From a virus: a stretch of DNA of 36,057 nt. Shown here one piece after another: positions 1 through 5,264 of the stretch (the first letter of the stretch is position 1; each line of letters begins with the position of its first letter). The notes below the pieces were generated by a model. The model saw only the letters and a list, made by a program, of their open reading frames with translations. It did not search any database and was not told where the DNA came from. The DNA is taken from positions 1 through 36,057 of IMG/VR virus record IMGVR_UViG_3300030329_004297. One strand, given 5' to 3'. Position numbers and translations under genes: made by a program.

Positions 1-38
1 GTATTCTTATCTTCTTCAAAATTTATCTTTAAGTTCAT
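1..38 (-). CDS. Partial leftward gene, 5' end only
   Basis: Only the first 12 codons lie in the window (reading MNLKINFEEDKN) before the left edge. The start is the first ATG after an in-frame TGA and has a GGAG Shine-Dalgarno sequence 9 bases upstream on the minus strand. It follows the direction of the other genes left of 1623, so it is probably the next member of that leftward unit. Nothing can be said about function. The opposite strand is also open from position 1 to 198 but has no visible start. Confidence 0.45.
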   Translation of the reverse strand, partial: MNLKINFEEDKN

Positions 39-312
39 CTTTATTTTCTCCGTAATTATAATGGGGACTCACATATTCCTTTGCCTGAACGATACGCATT
101 TATATGCTCTTGGACTTATTTTCCCTGTAGATGACTGGCCAAATTGGAAATATGTCATCTTTACCATACAGGAGGACCAGTTATTGGCTCTCATTTAATG
201 GTTTGGGAGTGTCAAACCAGGTGTAACAAAGGATAGTGCATGAATAACACTAAAAAAGTCACCTATGGTTGCGGTCGCCCTAACAACTCTCCACTCCCTA
301 AGTGATTAATAA
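39..312. other. Stretch without a confident gene, possibly structured
   Basis: About 270 bases between two leftward genes. Several short ORFs exist on both strands: plus 61-198 (45 codons, frame open from base 1), plus 198-236 and 240-305 in one frame separated by a TAG, and minus 69-194 (41 codons). None has a properly placed ribosome-binding site. An AGGAGG at 170-175 has no start codon at a useful distance that opens a real frame. The stretch is richer in G and C than its flanks and contains a nested set of inverted repeats (205-298). Confidence 0.4.
205..298. ncRNA. Candidate structured RNA or hairpin element
   Basis: GGGAGTG (205-211) pairs perfectly with CACTCCC (292-298). Inside it, AACC+AGGTG (215-223) pairs with CACCT..GGTT (260-270) leaving a two-base bulge. 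A further AGTG/CACT pair lies inside that. Nested pairing over about 90 bases in an otherwise gene-poor stretch suggests an RNA or DNA structure. It is not a tRNA: no T-loop sequence precedes the 3' arm. The strand is unknown, and chance pairing is possible because the arms are short. Confidence 0.25.
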
Positions 313-591
313 TTAAAATCTAGCTTTTTTAGACTCTTTTTTATGTTCCTCTGTCATACCTTCTATTATCTCTTTTTGATAGTTTTTAAACCAATCTAAG
401 ACATTTCCCCATGCTTTATTACCTTTGCAATGATATACTAACTCTTCATGATTGCCTTTTAATGAAAATGATGCTATTCCACCATCTTCTGTATTCACTA
501 ACTCATAGGCTGCTATTTGATTTAATATTATAATAGATTCAATCTCCTCTGTAGTAATAGTTAATACTCCTAAAATTATACTGAAATACAT
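313..591 (-). CDS. Hypothetical protein, 92 aa
   Basis: I do not recognise this protein. It starts MYFSIILG, with an AAGGGG ribosome-binding site just upstream on the minus strand. It has a hydrophobic beginning, a middle rich in Asn, Glu and Gly, and a very charged C-terminus (EEHKKESKKARF). It overlaps the end of the upstream leftward gene by 16 bases, which argues for one coupled leftward operon. The last gene before the 270-base gap at 39-312, it has no clear T-run terminator behind it. Small leftward genes beside a control region are typically early host-takeover proteins in phages, but nothing in the sequence gives a specific role. Confidence 0.65.
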   Translation of the reverse strand: MYFSIILGVLTITTEEIESIIILNQIAAYELVNTEDGGIASFSLKGNHEELVYHCKGNKAWGNVLDWFKNYQKEIIEGMTEEHKKESKKARF

Positions 592-770
592 TTTTTTCCC
601 CTTCCATCATTTCTGTTAGCATTAACAAATTGTTTCTTTATATCTACATATGTTGACATTGCATTATGATTATCAATAGCGTCATCTTCATTAAGTTCTA
701 CTAATTCATCAATAAACTCTATTAATCTTGCTGCTGTTCTTGTTTGTAATATTGTTTCATCTAAATACAT
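576..770 (-). CDS. Hypothetical acidic helical protein, about 64 aa
   Basis: The unannotated frame runs back to 842, but I place the start at the ATG ending at 770 (MYLDETILQ). An AAAGGAG lies 5 bases upstream, whereas the longer version would begin inside the large inverted repeat at 790-853 without a ribosome-binding site. A second ATG at 773 is also possible. The protein is mostly helical with an acidic patch (ELVELNEDDAID) and a basic glycine-containing tail. Function unknown. Its leader carries the stem-loop described separately, so its translation or transcription may be controlled there. Confidence 0.65.
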   Translation of the reverse strand: MYLDETILQTRTAARLIEFIDELVELNEDDAIDNHNAMSTYVDIKKQFVNANRNDGRGKKCISV

Positions 771-789
771 CATTTCTCCTTTATTTAGT

Positions 790-853
790 TTATTAGAGAG
801 GCTACAGCTTCTCCGTGACCTATCCGTGTGATAGTTTCTCACCTCTCTAATAA
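790..853 (-). promoter_or_regulatory. Structured leader RNA candidate (12-bp inverted repeat with inner hairpin)
   Basis: Arms 790-801 (TTATTAGAGAGG) and 842-853 are perfectly complementary over 12 bp and enclose 40 bases. Inside is a second hairpin, CTATC (820-824) with GATAG (830-834) and a 5-base loop. On the minus-strand transcript this lies just upstream of the ribosome-binding site of the gene starting at 770. No T-run follows the stem on that strand, so it is not a standard intrinsic terminator. A leader regulatory element, processing site or small RNA fits better. The class is not one I recognise. Confidence 0.45.
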
Positions 854-861
854 TTTAATTG

Positions 862-1017
862 TTAACTTAATTGAGAAGATAGTCCATCTTCCCAAACTTT
901 TACTCTACTATCTCCGAATATTACTCTTGCTTTGTTCATTGCTTTCCAATAGTTTTTTGCTATTACTAGTTGAATTGCACCACTTGCTATATTCATTGTT
1001 ATAAATCTCTTTTTCAT
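862..1017 (-). CDS. Small hypothetical protein, 51 aa
   Basis: It begins MKKRFITMNIASG and ends VWEDGLSSQLS. An AGGAG sits exactly 5 bases upstream of the ATG at 1017 on the minus strand, a strong start. The middle (AKNYWKAMNKARVIFGD) reads like a real folded mini-protein with an amphipathic helix and a following strand. It overlaps, out of frame, the last 110 bases of the gene starting at 1102. I trust this frame more than the tail of that gene because its composition is less biased. Function unknown. Confidence 0.6.
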   Translation of the reverse strand: MKKRFITMNIASGAIQLVIAKNYWKAMNKARVIFGDSRVKVWEDGLSSQLS

Positions 1018-1102
1018 GTTTACTCCTTTTAGTTAGTTTTATCATGTTTTCTGTTTCTATACCTATCTTATCTAGTAAGTATAATATGTCTTCATTTGTC
1101 AT
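908..1102 (-). CDS. Small hypothetical protein, 64 aa, overlapping the next gene
   Basis: The start at 1102 overlaps the stop of the upstream gene and has GGAG 7 bases ahead. The first 28 residues (MTNEDILYLLDKIGIE...) look like a genuine short amphipathic helix. The C-terminal half is Ser, Asn and Lys rich and lies under the out-of-frame gene 862-1017, so it may be carried along by the overlap. Function unknown. The alternative is that only one of the two overlapping frames is translated efficiently. Confidence 0.5.
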   Translation of the reverse strand: MTNEDILYLLDKIGIETENMIKLTKRSKHEKEIYNNEYSKWCNSTSNSKKLLESNEQSKSNIRR

Positions 1103-1244
1103 TAGTTATCTCCATAAGTACTCTCCTATTAGTCTTTATCTTATTATGCATAAGATTAAGCTCATCACTTAGTGCATTTATACGTTTAATTATGTAATAA
1201 ATACCTAACCATTTCTTTAGTTTATTTCGTATTAATCGCTTCAT
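1092..1244 (-). CDS. Small basic helical protein, 50 aa
   Basis: I chose the ATG at 1244 (MKRLIRNKLKKWLG) because GGAG lies 5 bases upstream. The frame extends to 1280 but that start has no ribosome-binding site. The protein is strongly basic at the N-terminus, followed by an amphipathic helix with regularly spaced hydrophobics (LSDELNLMHNKI). Its stop overlaps the start of the next leftward gene. It sits directly downstream of the terminator at 1297-1325, so it needs its own promoter or read-through. Function unknown. Confidence 0.6.
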   Translation of the reverse strand: MKRLIRNKLKKWLGIYYIIKRINALSDELNLMHNKIKTNRRVLMEITNDK

Positions 1245-1296
1245 TTTATCTCCATTGTTAATTACTACCACATTTACCATTATGTACTACTTATAT

Positions 1297-1325
1297 AAAA
1301 AAAAGGGGAGCGTATTACTCCCCTT
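1297..1325 (-). terminator. Intrinsic terminator of the leftward gene at 1342-1623
   Basis: AAGGGGAG (1303-1310) and CTCCCCTT (1318-1325) form a perfect 8-bp GC-rich stem with a 7-base loop. On the minus strand it is followed directly by a run of eight Ts (complement of 1297-1304). It lies 17 bases after the stop of the 93-residue gene. Confidence 0.88.
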
Positions 1326-1341
1326 AGATGATGAACTGCCA

Positions 1342-1623
1342 TTAGTCGCCAAAGGCTGCTAATAGGTCAGCTTCTGAATCTCCCACAACTTGAGGTCCCA
1401 GAAAGTATGATGCCTGTCGAGTGACTTTCTCGCCAGTGGTTGCATCGTACTTTGTGCTTGCCTCAAAGTGGGACAATCTCCAACCACATGATTCACATAA
1501 GGTTTCTATGTGCTTCTTGTGTTTGGCGATTGCTGCTGTATCATAACAGTTTATCCCAGTGCCTTTCTGGGATTGCTTTAACTGTGTTGTGATACTGCAT
1601 AAGAATTGAATTAATTTCTTCAT
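1342..1623 (-). CDS. Hypothetical protein, 93 aa
   Basis: It starts MKKLIQFLCS with an AAAGGA ribosome-binding site about 9 bases upstream on the minus strand, and has its own intrinsic terminator. The protein contains two nearby cysteines (ETLCESCGW, spacing CxxC) and a C-terminal acidic stretch (GDSEADLLAAFGD). A single CxxC is not enough to call a zinc finger. Codon choice (CCC, GGC, CGA) makes the gene visibly richer in G and C than the surrounding AT-rich genes, which may mean later acquisition. It is the first gene left of the divergent control region and probably the first transcribed leftward. Function unknown. Confidence 0.72.
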   Translation of the reverse strand: MKKLIQFLCSITTQLKQSQKGTGINCYDTAAIAKHKKHIETLCESCGWRLSHFEASTKYDATTGEKVTRQASYFLGPQVVGDSEADLLAAFGD

Positions 1624-1693
1624 AATGATGTCCTTTCATTGTTAATAAATTTATTTAATTATTACTACGCATAGCGTAAGGGGCACACCCCCT

Positions 1694-1714
1694 AAAAAAC
1701 ACCGGGTAGGTGTT
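1694..1714 (-). terminator. Terminator-like hairpin reading leftward
   Basis: AACACC (1709-1714 complement) and GGTGTT (1698-1703 complement) form a 6-bp stem with a 5-base loop, followed on the minus strand by a short T-run (complement of 1694-1697). It lies upstream of the leftward genes, so it could stop antisense transcripts coming from the late region, or act as an attenuator in the leader of the gene at 1623. Confidence 0.4.
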
Positions 1715-1792
1715 GTGTATATCTCACACACGCATTCTCAACCTAATTTTTCAAAAAGGGGGTACCCTTTCCGTCGTGAAGAAAAAAAAGGC

Positions 1793-1820
1793 TTGGAAAA
1801 TATATTTTTTGGTGTATATT
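1793..1820 (+). promoter_or_regulatory. Promoter-like site, rightward
   Basis: TTGGAA (1793-1798), a 16-base spacer and TATATT (1815-1820) preceded by TG. The 14-bp palindrome at 1827-1840 lies just downstream, in the place of an operator. AT-rich sequence makes chance matches likely, so this is weaker than the site at 1936. Confidence 0.35.
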
Positions 1821-1826
1821 TAAAGA

Positions 1827-1840
1827 ATAGCTATAGCTAT
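1827..1840. repeat. 14-bp perfect palindrome, operator-like copy 1
   Basis: ATAGCTATAGCTAT is identical to its reverse complement. A 12-bp core of the same sequence recurs at 1899-1910, and both copies are followed by a TTA/TTTA-GCAG-like sequence. Paired palindromes around promoter-like sites suggest a dimeric regulator or replication protein. Confidence 0.55.
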
Positions 1841-1898
1841 TAGCAGAGTATATAGCAGCGTATAGCCTCTTGCAACTTAAAACAAAGATTTCTTTAGC

Positions 1899-1910
1899 TA
1901 GCTATAGCTA
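1899..1910. repeat. 12-bp palindrome, operator-like copy 2
   Basis: TAGCTATAGCTA, a perfect palindrome, shares its whole 12-bp core with 1828-1839. The spacing between the two centres is about 71 bases, close to seven helical turns, so both would face the same side of the DNA. Confidence 0.55.
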
Positions 1911-1935
1911 TTTAGGCAGTGTATAAATAAAATAC

Positions 1936-1965
1936 TTGTTATTAATAACCTATCGTTTGTATATT
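1936..1965 (+). promoter_or_regulatory. Promoter of the rightward late genes
   Basis: TTGTTA (1936-1941), an 18-base spacer and TATATT (1960-1965) within TGTATATTAT. It lies 45 bases before the first late ATG. The same layout (TTGCTT, 18 bases, TATATT in TGTATATTAT) occurs at 31262-31291 before the other late unit, which supports both. Confidence 0.5.
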
Positions 1966-2010
1966 ATAAGCGTGTATGCATTTAAATTTTGATTAAAAGA
2001 GGTAATCGTT

Positions 2011-2607
2011 ATGTTTTTAGACCCTTTAGGGATAAATAAGTTATGGAATAATTTTATTGAGCCTTTTCTGCCTAAAAAACACTACTTTTTAGGGGTGTTG
2101 GCTACTGGATTAAAAGGTCTTGCTGGTAAGATTTTTGGTGGAGGAGCCAAAGGTTTACTAGGTAGAGCTTTTGGTAAGACAGGTGTAGGCTTATTTGGTA
2201 AAACTGGAGGCTTTATGAGCGGACAGGGTAAGCTAGCGGGTTTAATGGGAAGAGCGCAAAACATAGGTAAAGGCTCTTTCTTAGACCCATCTGACGATGG
2301 TTTATTTGGGCAAGGTAAGTTTAGAGATGCGTTTAAAGGTTTTGACTACAAAGGAGACTTAGGAGCTCAAGGAGGAGGCTATGGAGGTGAGGTTCCTCAA
2401 GATTGGCAGCCTCAGGCATTTATACAAAGCCCCCAATTAAATCCTATACCTCAACTAGGTAGATATGCTGGAGAAGCAGGATTAAGACAAATGGGGGGTT
2501 TAGGCGGACAATGGGCTTATAATCCAGGTCAATCTGGTATGGCAGGATTAAAGCAAATGGGAGGTTTACTAGGTAGATATGCTGGAGGAGGAGGCTACAG
2601 ATACTAA
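2011..2607 (+). CDS. Glycine-rich protein, 198 aa, possibly a virion-internal protein
   Basis: First gene of the rightward unit, with an AGAGG 8 bases before the ATG. After a short hydrophobic start (FFLGVLATGLKGL-like stretch around residues 20-40) it is dominated by Gly, Leu, Lys and Phe repeats such as GLLGRAFGKTG. The C-terminal third repeats GRYAG and GLRQMGG/GLKQMGG motifs twice. It has no recognisable enzyme domain. Glycine-rich amphipathic proteins of this size occur among internal or ejected virion proteins of podoviruses, but that is only an analogy. The next small gene overlaps its stop by one base (taATG). Confidence 0.8.
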   Translation: MFLDPLGINKLWNNFIEPFLPKKHYFLGVLATGLKGLAGKIFGGGAKGLLGRAFGKTGVGLFGKTGGFMSGQGKLAGLMGRAQNIGKGSFLDPSDDGLFGQGKFRDAFKGFDYKGDLGAQGGGYGGEVPQDWQPQAFIQSPQLNPIPQLGRYAGEAGLRQMGGLGGQWAYNPGQSGMAGLKQMGGLLGRYAGGGGYRY

Positions 2608-2774
2608 TGGATTGGAATTTTTTTGATTGGATAGGAAATAAAGTAGGTAAGAGCCATCAACCTAAAGTTGATACTCCTAAAGTGAAAAACACACAGAAAA
2701 TAGATGATTCTAACCCTTTAACTGCTGCATTTACAAATTCTTCAAACATGAAGATATCAAACAAGAGGAGATAA
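2607..2774 (+). CDS. Small hypothetical protein, 55 aa
   Basis: The ATG overlaps the stop of the glycine-rich gene by one base, the coupling pattern used throughout this unit. The N-terminus is aromatic (MDWNFFDWIG), the rest polar and lysine-rich, ending SNKRR. The frame is closed one base before the next ATG at 2776. Function unknown. It may be an accessory of the preceding protein. Confidence 0.6.
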   Translation: MDWNFFDWIGNKVGKSHQPKVDTPKVKNTQKIDDSNPLTAAFTNSSNMKISNKRR

Positions 2775-2775
2775 T

Positions 2776-3306
2776 ATGGCTAGCCCTACAAGAGTCAATG
2801 ACGCTATTGTTCTTAATTTAAGTGGCACTATGCTACCTTCTGAAATTTCTAAAACAATAAATGGAATAGCAGTCAAATATGCTCCAGCTTCCTCAGATGA
2901 AGGCTGGTATTTCAAAATAACAAATGTAACTACAACAAGTGGCCAATTACTATCAGAGGGTGCTTTTCTATCCAAAGGGGGGCAATCTAGAGGAACTGAT
3001 GTAGGTTCTAATACCGATGTCGTATCTGTTGCAGATAAAGTTAAATTCTTACTTATCATGCACATGGGCTGGAGAGACGATGGCACTACTAGGAATAATG
3101 AGAGTGTTTATATTTCTATAAATGGAGCTACTGCTGCTCATAATGGGACAAGTTGTGTAGAATTAGCAGACAAGGAGTTGTGGTATGCTAAGATGAATAA
3201 TACCACAGTAGGAGATATAAATGCTATAGTAGGCGACCCAGCAGGAGCTGGAACTGGAAGCCAAAAAGTGCAGTGTGTTGTTGCCGCTATATTGGAAGAT
3301 GTTTAA
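2776..3306 (+). CDS. Probable virion protein of unknown role, 176 aa
   Basis: A strong GAGGAG precedes the ATG (MASPTRVND). The protein is rich in Ala, Gly, Thr, Ser and Val, with alternating hydrophobic residues typical of beta-sandwich virion proteins and no charge clusters or catalytic motif. It lies between the glycine-rich first gene and another beta-rich protein, ahead of the lysozyme and terminase genes. A decoration protein or small fibre component is plausible; I do not recognise a family. Confidence 0.7.
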   Translation: MASPTRVNDAIVLNLSGTMLPSEISKTINGIAVKYAPASSDEGWYFKITNVTTTSGQLLSEGAFLSKGGQSRGTDVGSNTDVVSVADKVKFLLIMHMGWRDDGTTRNNESVYISINGATAAHNGTSCVELADKELWYAKMNNTTVGDINAIVGDPAGAGTGSQKVQCVVAAILEDV

Positions 3307-3806
3307 TGAATGTCTTAGCAGGTCAAAGTGAGAATGGATGGGAAAAGAGTATCTTAGATGGAGATTTAATCTCTTATCAAACGGTTTTAACTCATACCAG
3401 CAGTACAACTAGCAATCAATCTACAGGCCAAATACCTTCAGAAATTATAAATCATTTATATAAACAATTTTCTAACGTCCATATATACGTTACATGGGGC
3501 TCTGGAACTAAAAACACGACCTTTAATCTATTGCTACTTGAATTAGCGGGAGGTTCAGGTATAATTCAAACTAGAGAGATATTTTCTGCAGCTAGTAGAG
3601 CAGGTGATGTTAAGGGTGCTATGGTAGTCCCTAGAAACTTATATTCAGCTGATGGAGCTTTTGTTGATACTACTAATCTATTAAGTCCTTATATGATTTT
3701 TCAAGATTTAGCAGGCTCTGGGAGCGGGACTAATACAGTTACAATTAATCTTGTTTTTGCTTCAGATGTATTTACTGGGGTTAAGCAAATTGGAGATAAT
3801 GTATAA
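3306..3806 (+). CDS. Probable virion protein of unknown role, 166 aa
   Basis: The open frame extends a few codons further back, but the ATG at 3306 overlaps the previous stop (taATG) and gives a natural start MNVLAGQSENGW. The sequence is beta-rich (NVHIYVTWG, TVTINLVFASDVF) with Gly, Ser and Thr turns, similar in style to the preceding product, and the two may be distant paralogues. It overlaps the lysozyme-like gene by one base. No enzymatic motif is visible. Confidence 0.7.
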   Translation: MNVLAGQSENGWEKSILDGDLISYQTVLTHTSSTTSNQSTGQIPSEIINHLYKQFSNVHIYVTWGSGTKNTTFNLLLLELAGGSGIIQTREIFSAASRAGDVKGAMVVPRNLYSADGAFVDTTNLLSPYMIFQDLAGSGSGTNTVTINLVFASDVFTGVKQIGDNV

Positions 3807-4336
3807 TGGATATTAATAAACTTTATAGCGCAATTATGGCTGCAGAGCATCAAGGATTCTTGGGAAAAGAAGGCTATAACCCTTGGATTAGAACTAAAGC
3901 TACTGGAACTGGGTCTAGCGCTTTTGGCCCTGTTCAATTAACAGGTGGTAAAGGGTCTATGATGGCTAATGTTGCCGGTGGATATTCTGATGTAGGAGCT
4001 AGTCCTGAAGAGATAGAGTGGATAAAATCACGTTATCTACCACAAGCAAGTAATTTTCTTAAGTATGGTGGTGATGATATGCAAGAGGGTATGGAAAGGT
4101 TCGACTATGGTGGTACAGGAGATTTCACAGATAAAGACAAATCAATGTACGAAAGCGTTGCTAAAAAGATTATGCAATCAGAGTATGACAGAACTGGTGG
4201 TGCTAAAGATATAAATAAGTTTATACAGTCTTGGAGAGGTAAAAGCTACGAAGAAGACCCTGAATATTATGACTTTATAAAAGAGCAGACAATGATGAAT
4301 AATATATTGTCAGAACAGGGTTCAGAAGCTTTTTAA
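3806..4336 (+). CDS. Lysozyme-like peptidoglycan hydrolase, 176 aa
   Basis: The N-terminal part has the pattern of lytic enzymes with a lysozyme-like fold: an early helix with a candidate catalytic Glu (residue 14, in MAAEHQGF), then IRTKATGTGSSAFGPVQLT (about residues 28-46), which resembles the conserved Ser-x-x-GPxQ loop of phage transglycosylase or lysozyme domains. It would cut peptidoglycan glycan strands, either as the endolysin or as a virion-bound hydrolase aiding DNA entry. It has no signal peptide or transmembrane segment. At 176 residues it is normal for a single-domain endolysin. Which role applies cannot be told from sequence; no other hydrolase is visible in the window, favouring the endolysin. 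Confidence 0.65.
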   Translation: MDINKLYSAIMAAEHQGFLGKEGYNPWIRTKATGTGSSAFGPVQLTGGKGSMMANVAGGYSDVGASPEEIEWIKSRYLPQASNFLKYGGDDMQEGMERFDYGGTGDFTDKDKSMYESVAKKIMQSEYDRTGGAKDINKFIQSWRGKSYEEDPEYYDFIKEQTMMNNILSEQGSEAF

Positions 4337-5085
4337 TGTACACTATTGATATACATCACAAAGGGGATAAAGACCCTACTACGTATACTATATTTAAAAA
4401 AGAAGAAGCAAAAGATAAGGATATAAAGTATAAATACTGGAGAGAAGCAGATGAAGGAGAATATGGGCTATCGGATGACAACTACGTGGCTAAAGTCATA
4501 TCAAGAGCCAAATATAAATCTACTAGCGTTTATATTAGGTTTCCCTATGGTTATACTTTTTTTAATCCCAACTATAATAGCGTTAAACTTAATGCTTCTG
4601 GTAGAAAAGCAAATAATACCATTTCTGGTAAAACTCAGTGGGAGGTCCTCTCAAACGGACAAACTATGAAGAATTTAGCTATGGTTTATGCTCAAACTAT
4701 GGATTACGATAAAGCAATAGACCATGTGTTTAAAAACCCAAGTTTAAATAAAAGAAAGACTTGGAAACATAGAATGAAGAAGGAGAAGTTCAAAAACATG
4801 GTAAGAGACGAACTACAGAAGTTACTTCAAGAACATGGTATGACAGAAGGTTATACATTAGACTTACTTGAAGAAACTATTAAAAAAGCCAAAGATAAAG
4901 GCGATATTACTAATTTAATGCGTGCTGTAGATAATTTACAGGATATGCATGGAATGAAAGATAAACATCAAGTTAAGGTTACTGAACAAATAGAAGCTAC
5001 AAGTAATACTAAACTTATAGATGAATTAAGAGAAACTGAAGATAAATTAGTAGCTACAAGAACTACTACTAAGGAGGAAGAATGA
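4336..5085 (+). CDS. Probable terminase small subunit, 249 aa
   Basis: Position is the main evidence: it lies two small genes upstream of the large terminase. The N-terminal half is a mixed, Tyr- and Lys-rich domain. The C-terminal half is helical and charged (residues about 140-249), with the stretches MVRDELQKLL, GDITNLMRAVDNLQDMHGM and an acidic end, consistent with the oligomerisation and large-subunit-contact region of small terminases. It would bind the packaging site and load DNA onto the motor. No clean helix-turn-helix is visible, so the assignment rests on context. Its stop overlaps the next gene by four bases. Confidence 0.6.
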   Translation: MYTIDIHHKGDKDPTTYTIFKKEEAKDKDIKYKYWREADEGEYGLSDDNYVAKVISRAKYKSTSVYIRFPYGYTFFNPNYNSVKLNASGRKANNTISGKTQWEVLSNGQTMKNLAMVYAQTMDYDKAIDHVFKNPSLNKRKTWKHRMKKEKFKNMVRDELQKLLQEHGMTEGYTLDLLEETIKKAKDKGDITNLMRAVDNLQDMHGMKDKHQVKVTEQIEATSNTKLIDELRETEDKLVATRTTTKEEE

Positions 5086-5264
5086 GCGGGAAAAAGAGGA
5101 ATCCATTGTATGAACCAGCAAAAGTAATGCCGAGTCTGGAGGAGTTAAAACAACAAAGAAGAAAAAGAGAAAGGATGGGGAAGCCGAAATCACCTCTTAG
5201 AAAACCTTTTAATAGAAAAATGAACGCAAAAGGCTCTAATTACAGACCTGGTAAAAGGAAGTAA
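5082..5264 (+). CDS. Small, very basic protein, 60 aa
   Basis: A perfect AAGGAGG lies 5 bases before the ATG, which overlaps the end of the small terminase gene (atgA). The product is highly enriched in Lys, Arg and Pro (GKPKSPLRKPFNRK, YRPGKRK) with a short helical segment in the middle. It is likely disordered and nucleic-acid binding. Its last 41 bases overlap, out of frame, the open frame of the oxygenase-like gene. Function unknown. Confidence 0.7.
   Translation: MSGKKRNPLYEPAKVMPSLEELKQQRRKRERMGKPKSPLRKPFNRKMNAKGSNYRPGKRK

Larger units (their letters stand above)
1624..2010. promoter_or_regulatory. Divergent control region
   Basis: This 387-base gene-free stretch separates the leftward genes from the rightward late genes. 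Going right it holds TACGC-ATA-GCGTA (1666-1678), AGGGG-5-CCCCT (1679-1693), AACACC-5-GGTGTT (1698-1714), AAAGGG-4-CCCTTT (1755-1770) and two palindromes (1827-1840, 1899-1910) between two rightward promoter-like sites. Such a concentration of dyads suggests operators, an origin of replication or both. No ORF here looks real. Confidence 0.6.

Noticed and set aside
61-198. Rightward ORF of 45 codons beginning at an ATG, open from base 1
   Set aside because: No ribosome-binding site, opposite to its neighbours, and antisense to a start with a good ribosome-binding site at 38. It could still be the end of a gene truncated by the left edge, so it is only mentioned in the gap entry.
205-298. tRNA suggested by a 7-bp outer stem
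   Set aside because: No T-loop, D-loop or anticodon arm pattern in the right places, and a length of 94 without a fitting variable arm.
198-305. Stop-codon readthrough (TAG) joining two small Cys-containing frames
   Set aside because: TAG ends several clear genes elsewhere in the window (for example at 14354, 18848 and 33188), so it is a normal stop here, and the frame lacks a ribosome-binding site.
790-853. Hammerhead or other known self-cleaving ribozyme
   Set aside because: Neither strand contains the hammerhead core or the conserved loops of pistol or twister types that I can recall.
2082-2264. Leftward proline-rich ORF under the glycine-rich gene
   Set aside because: Mirror image of glycine codons on the other strand; no start signal and opposite to the unit.
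4451-4669. Hydrophobic 72-codon ORF inside the small terminase gene
   Set aside because: Out-of-frame shadow of an AT-rich gene; no supporting ribosome-binding site or spacing.
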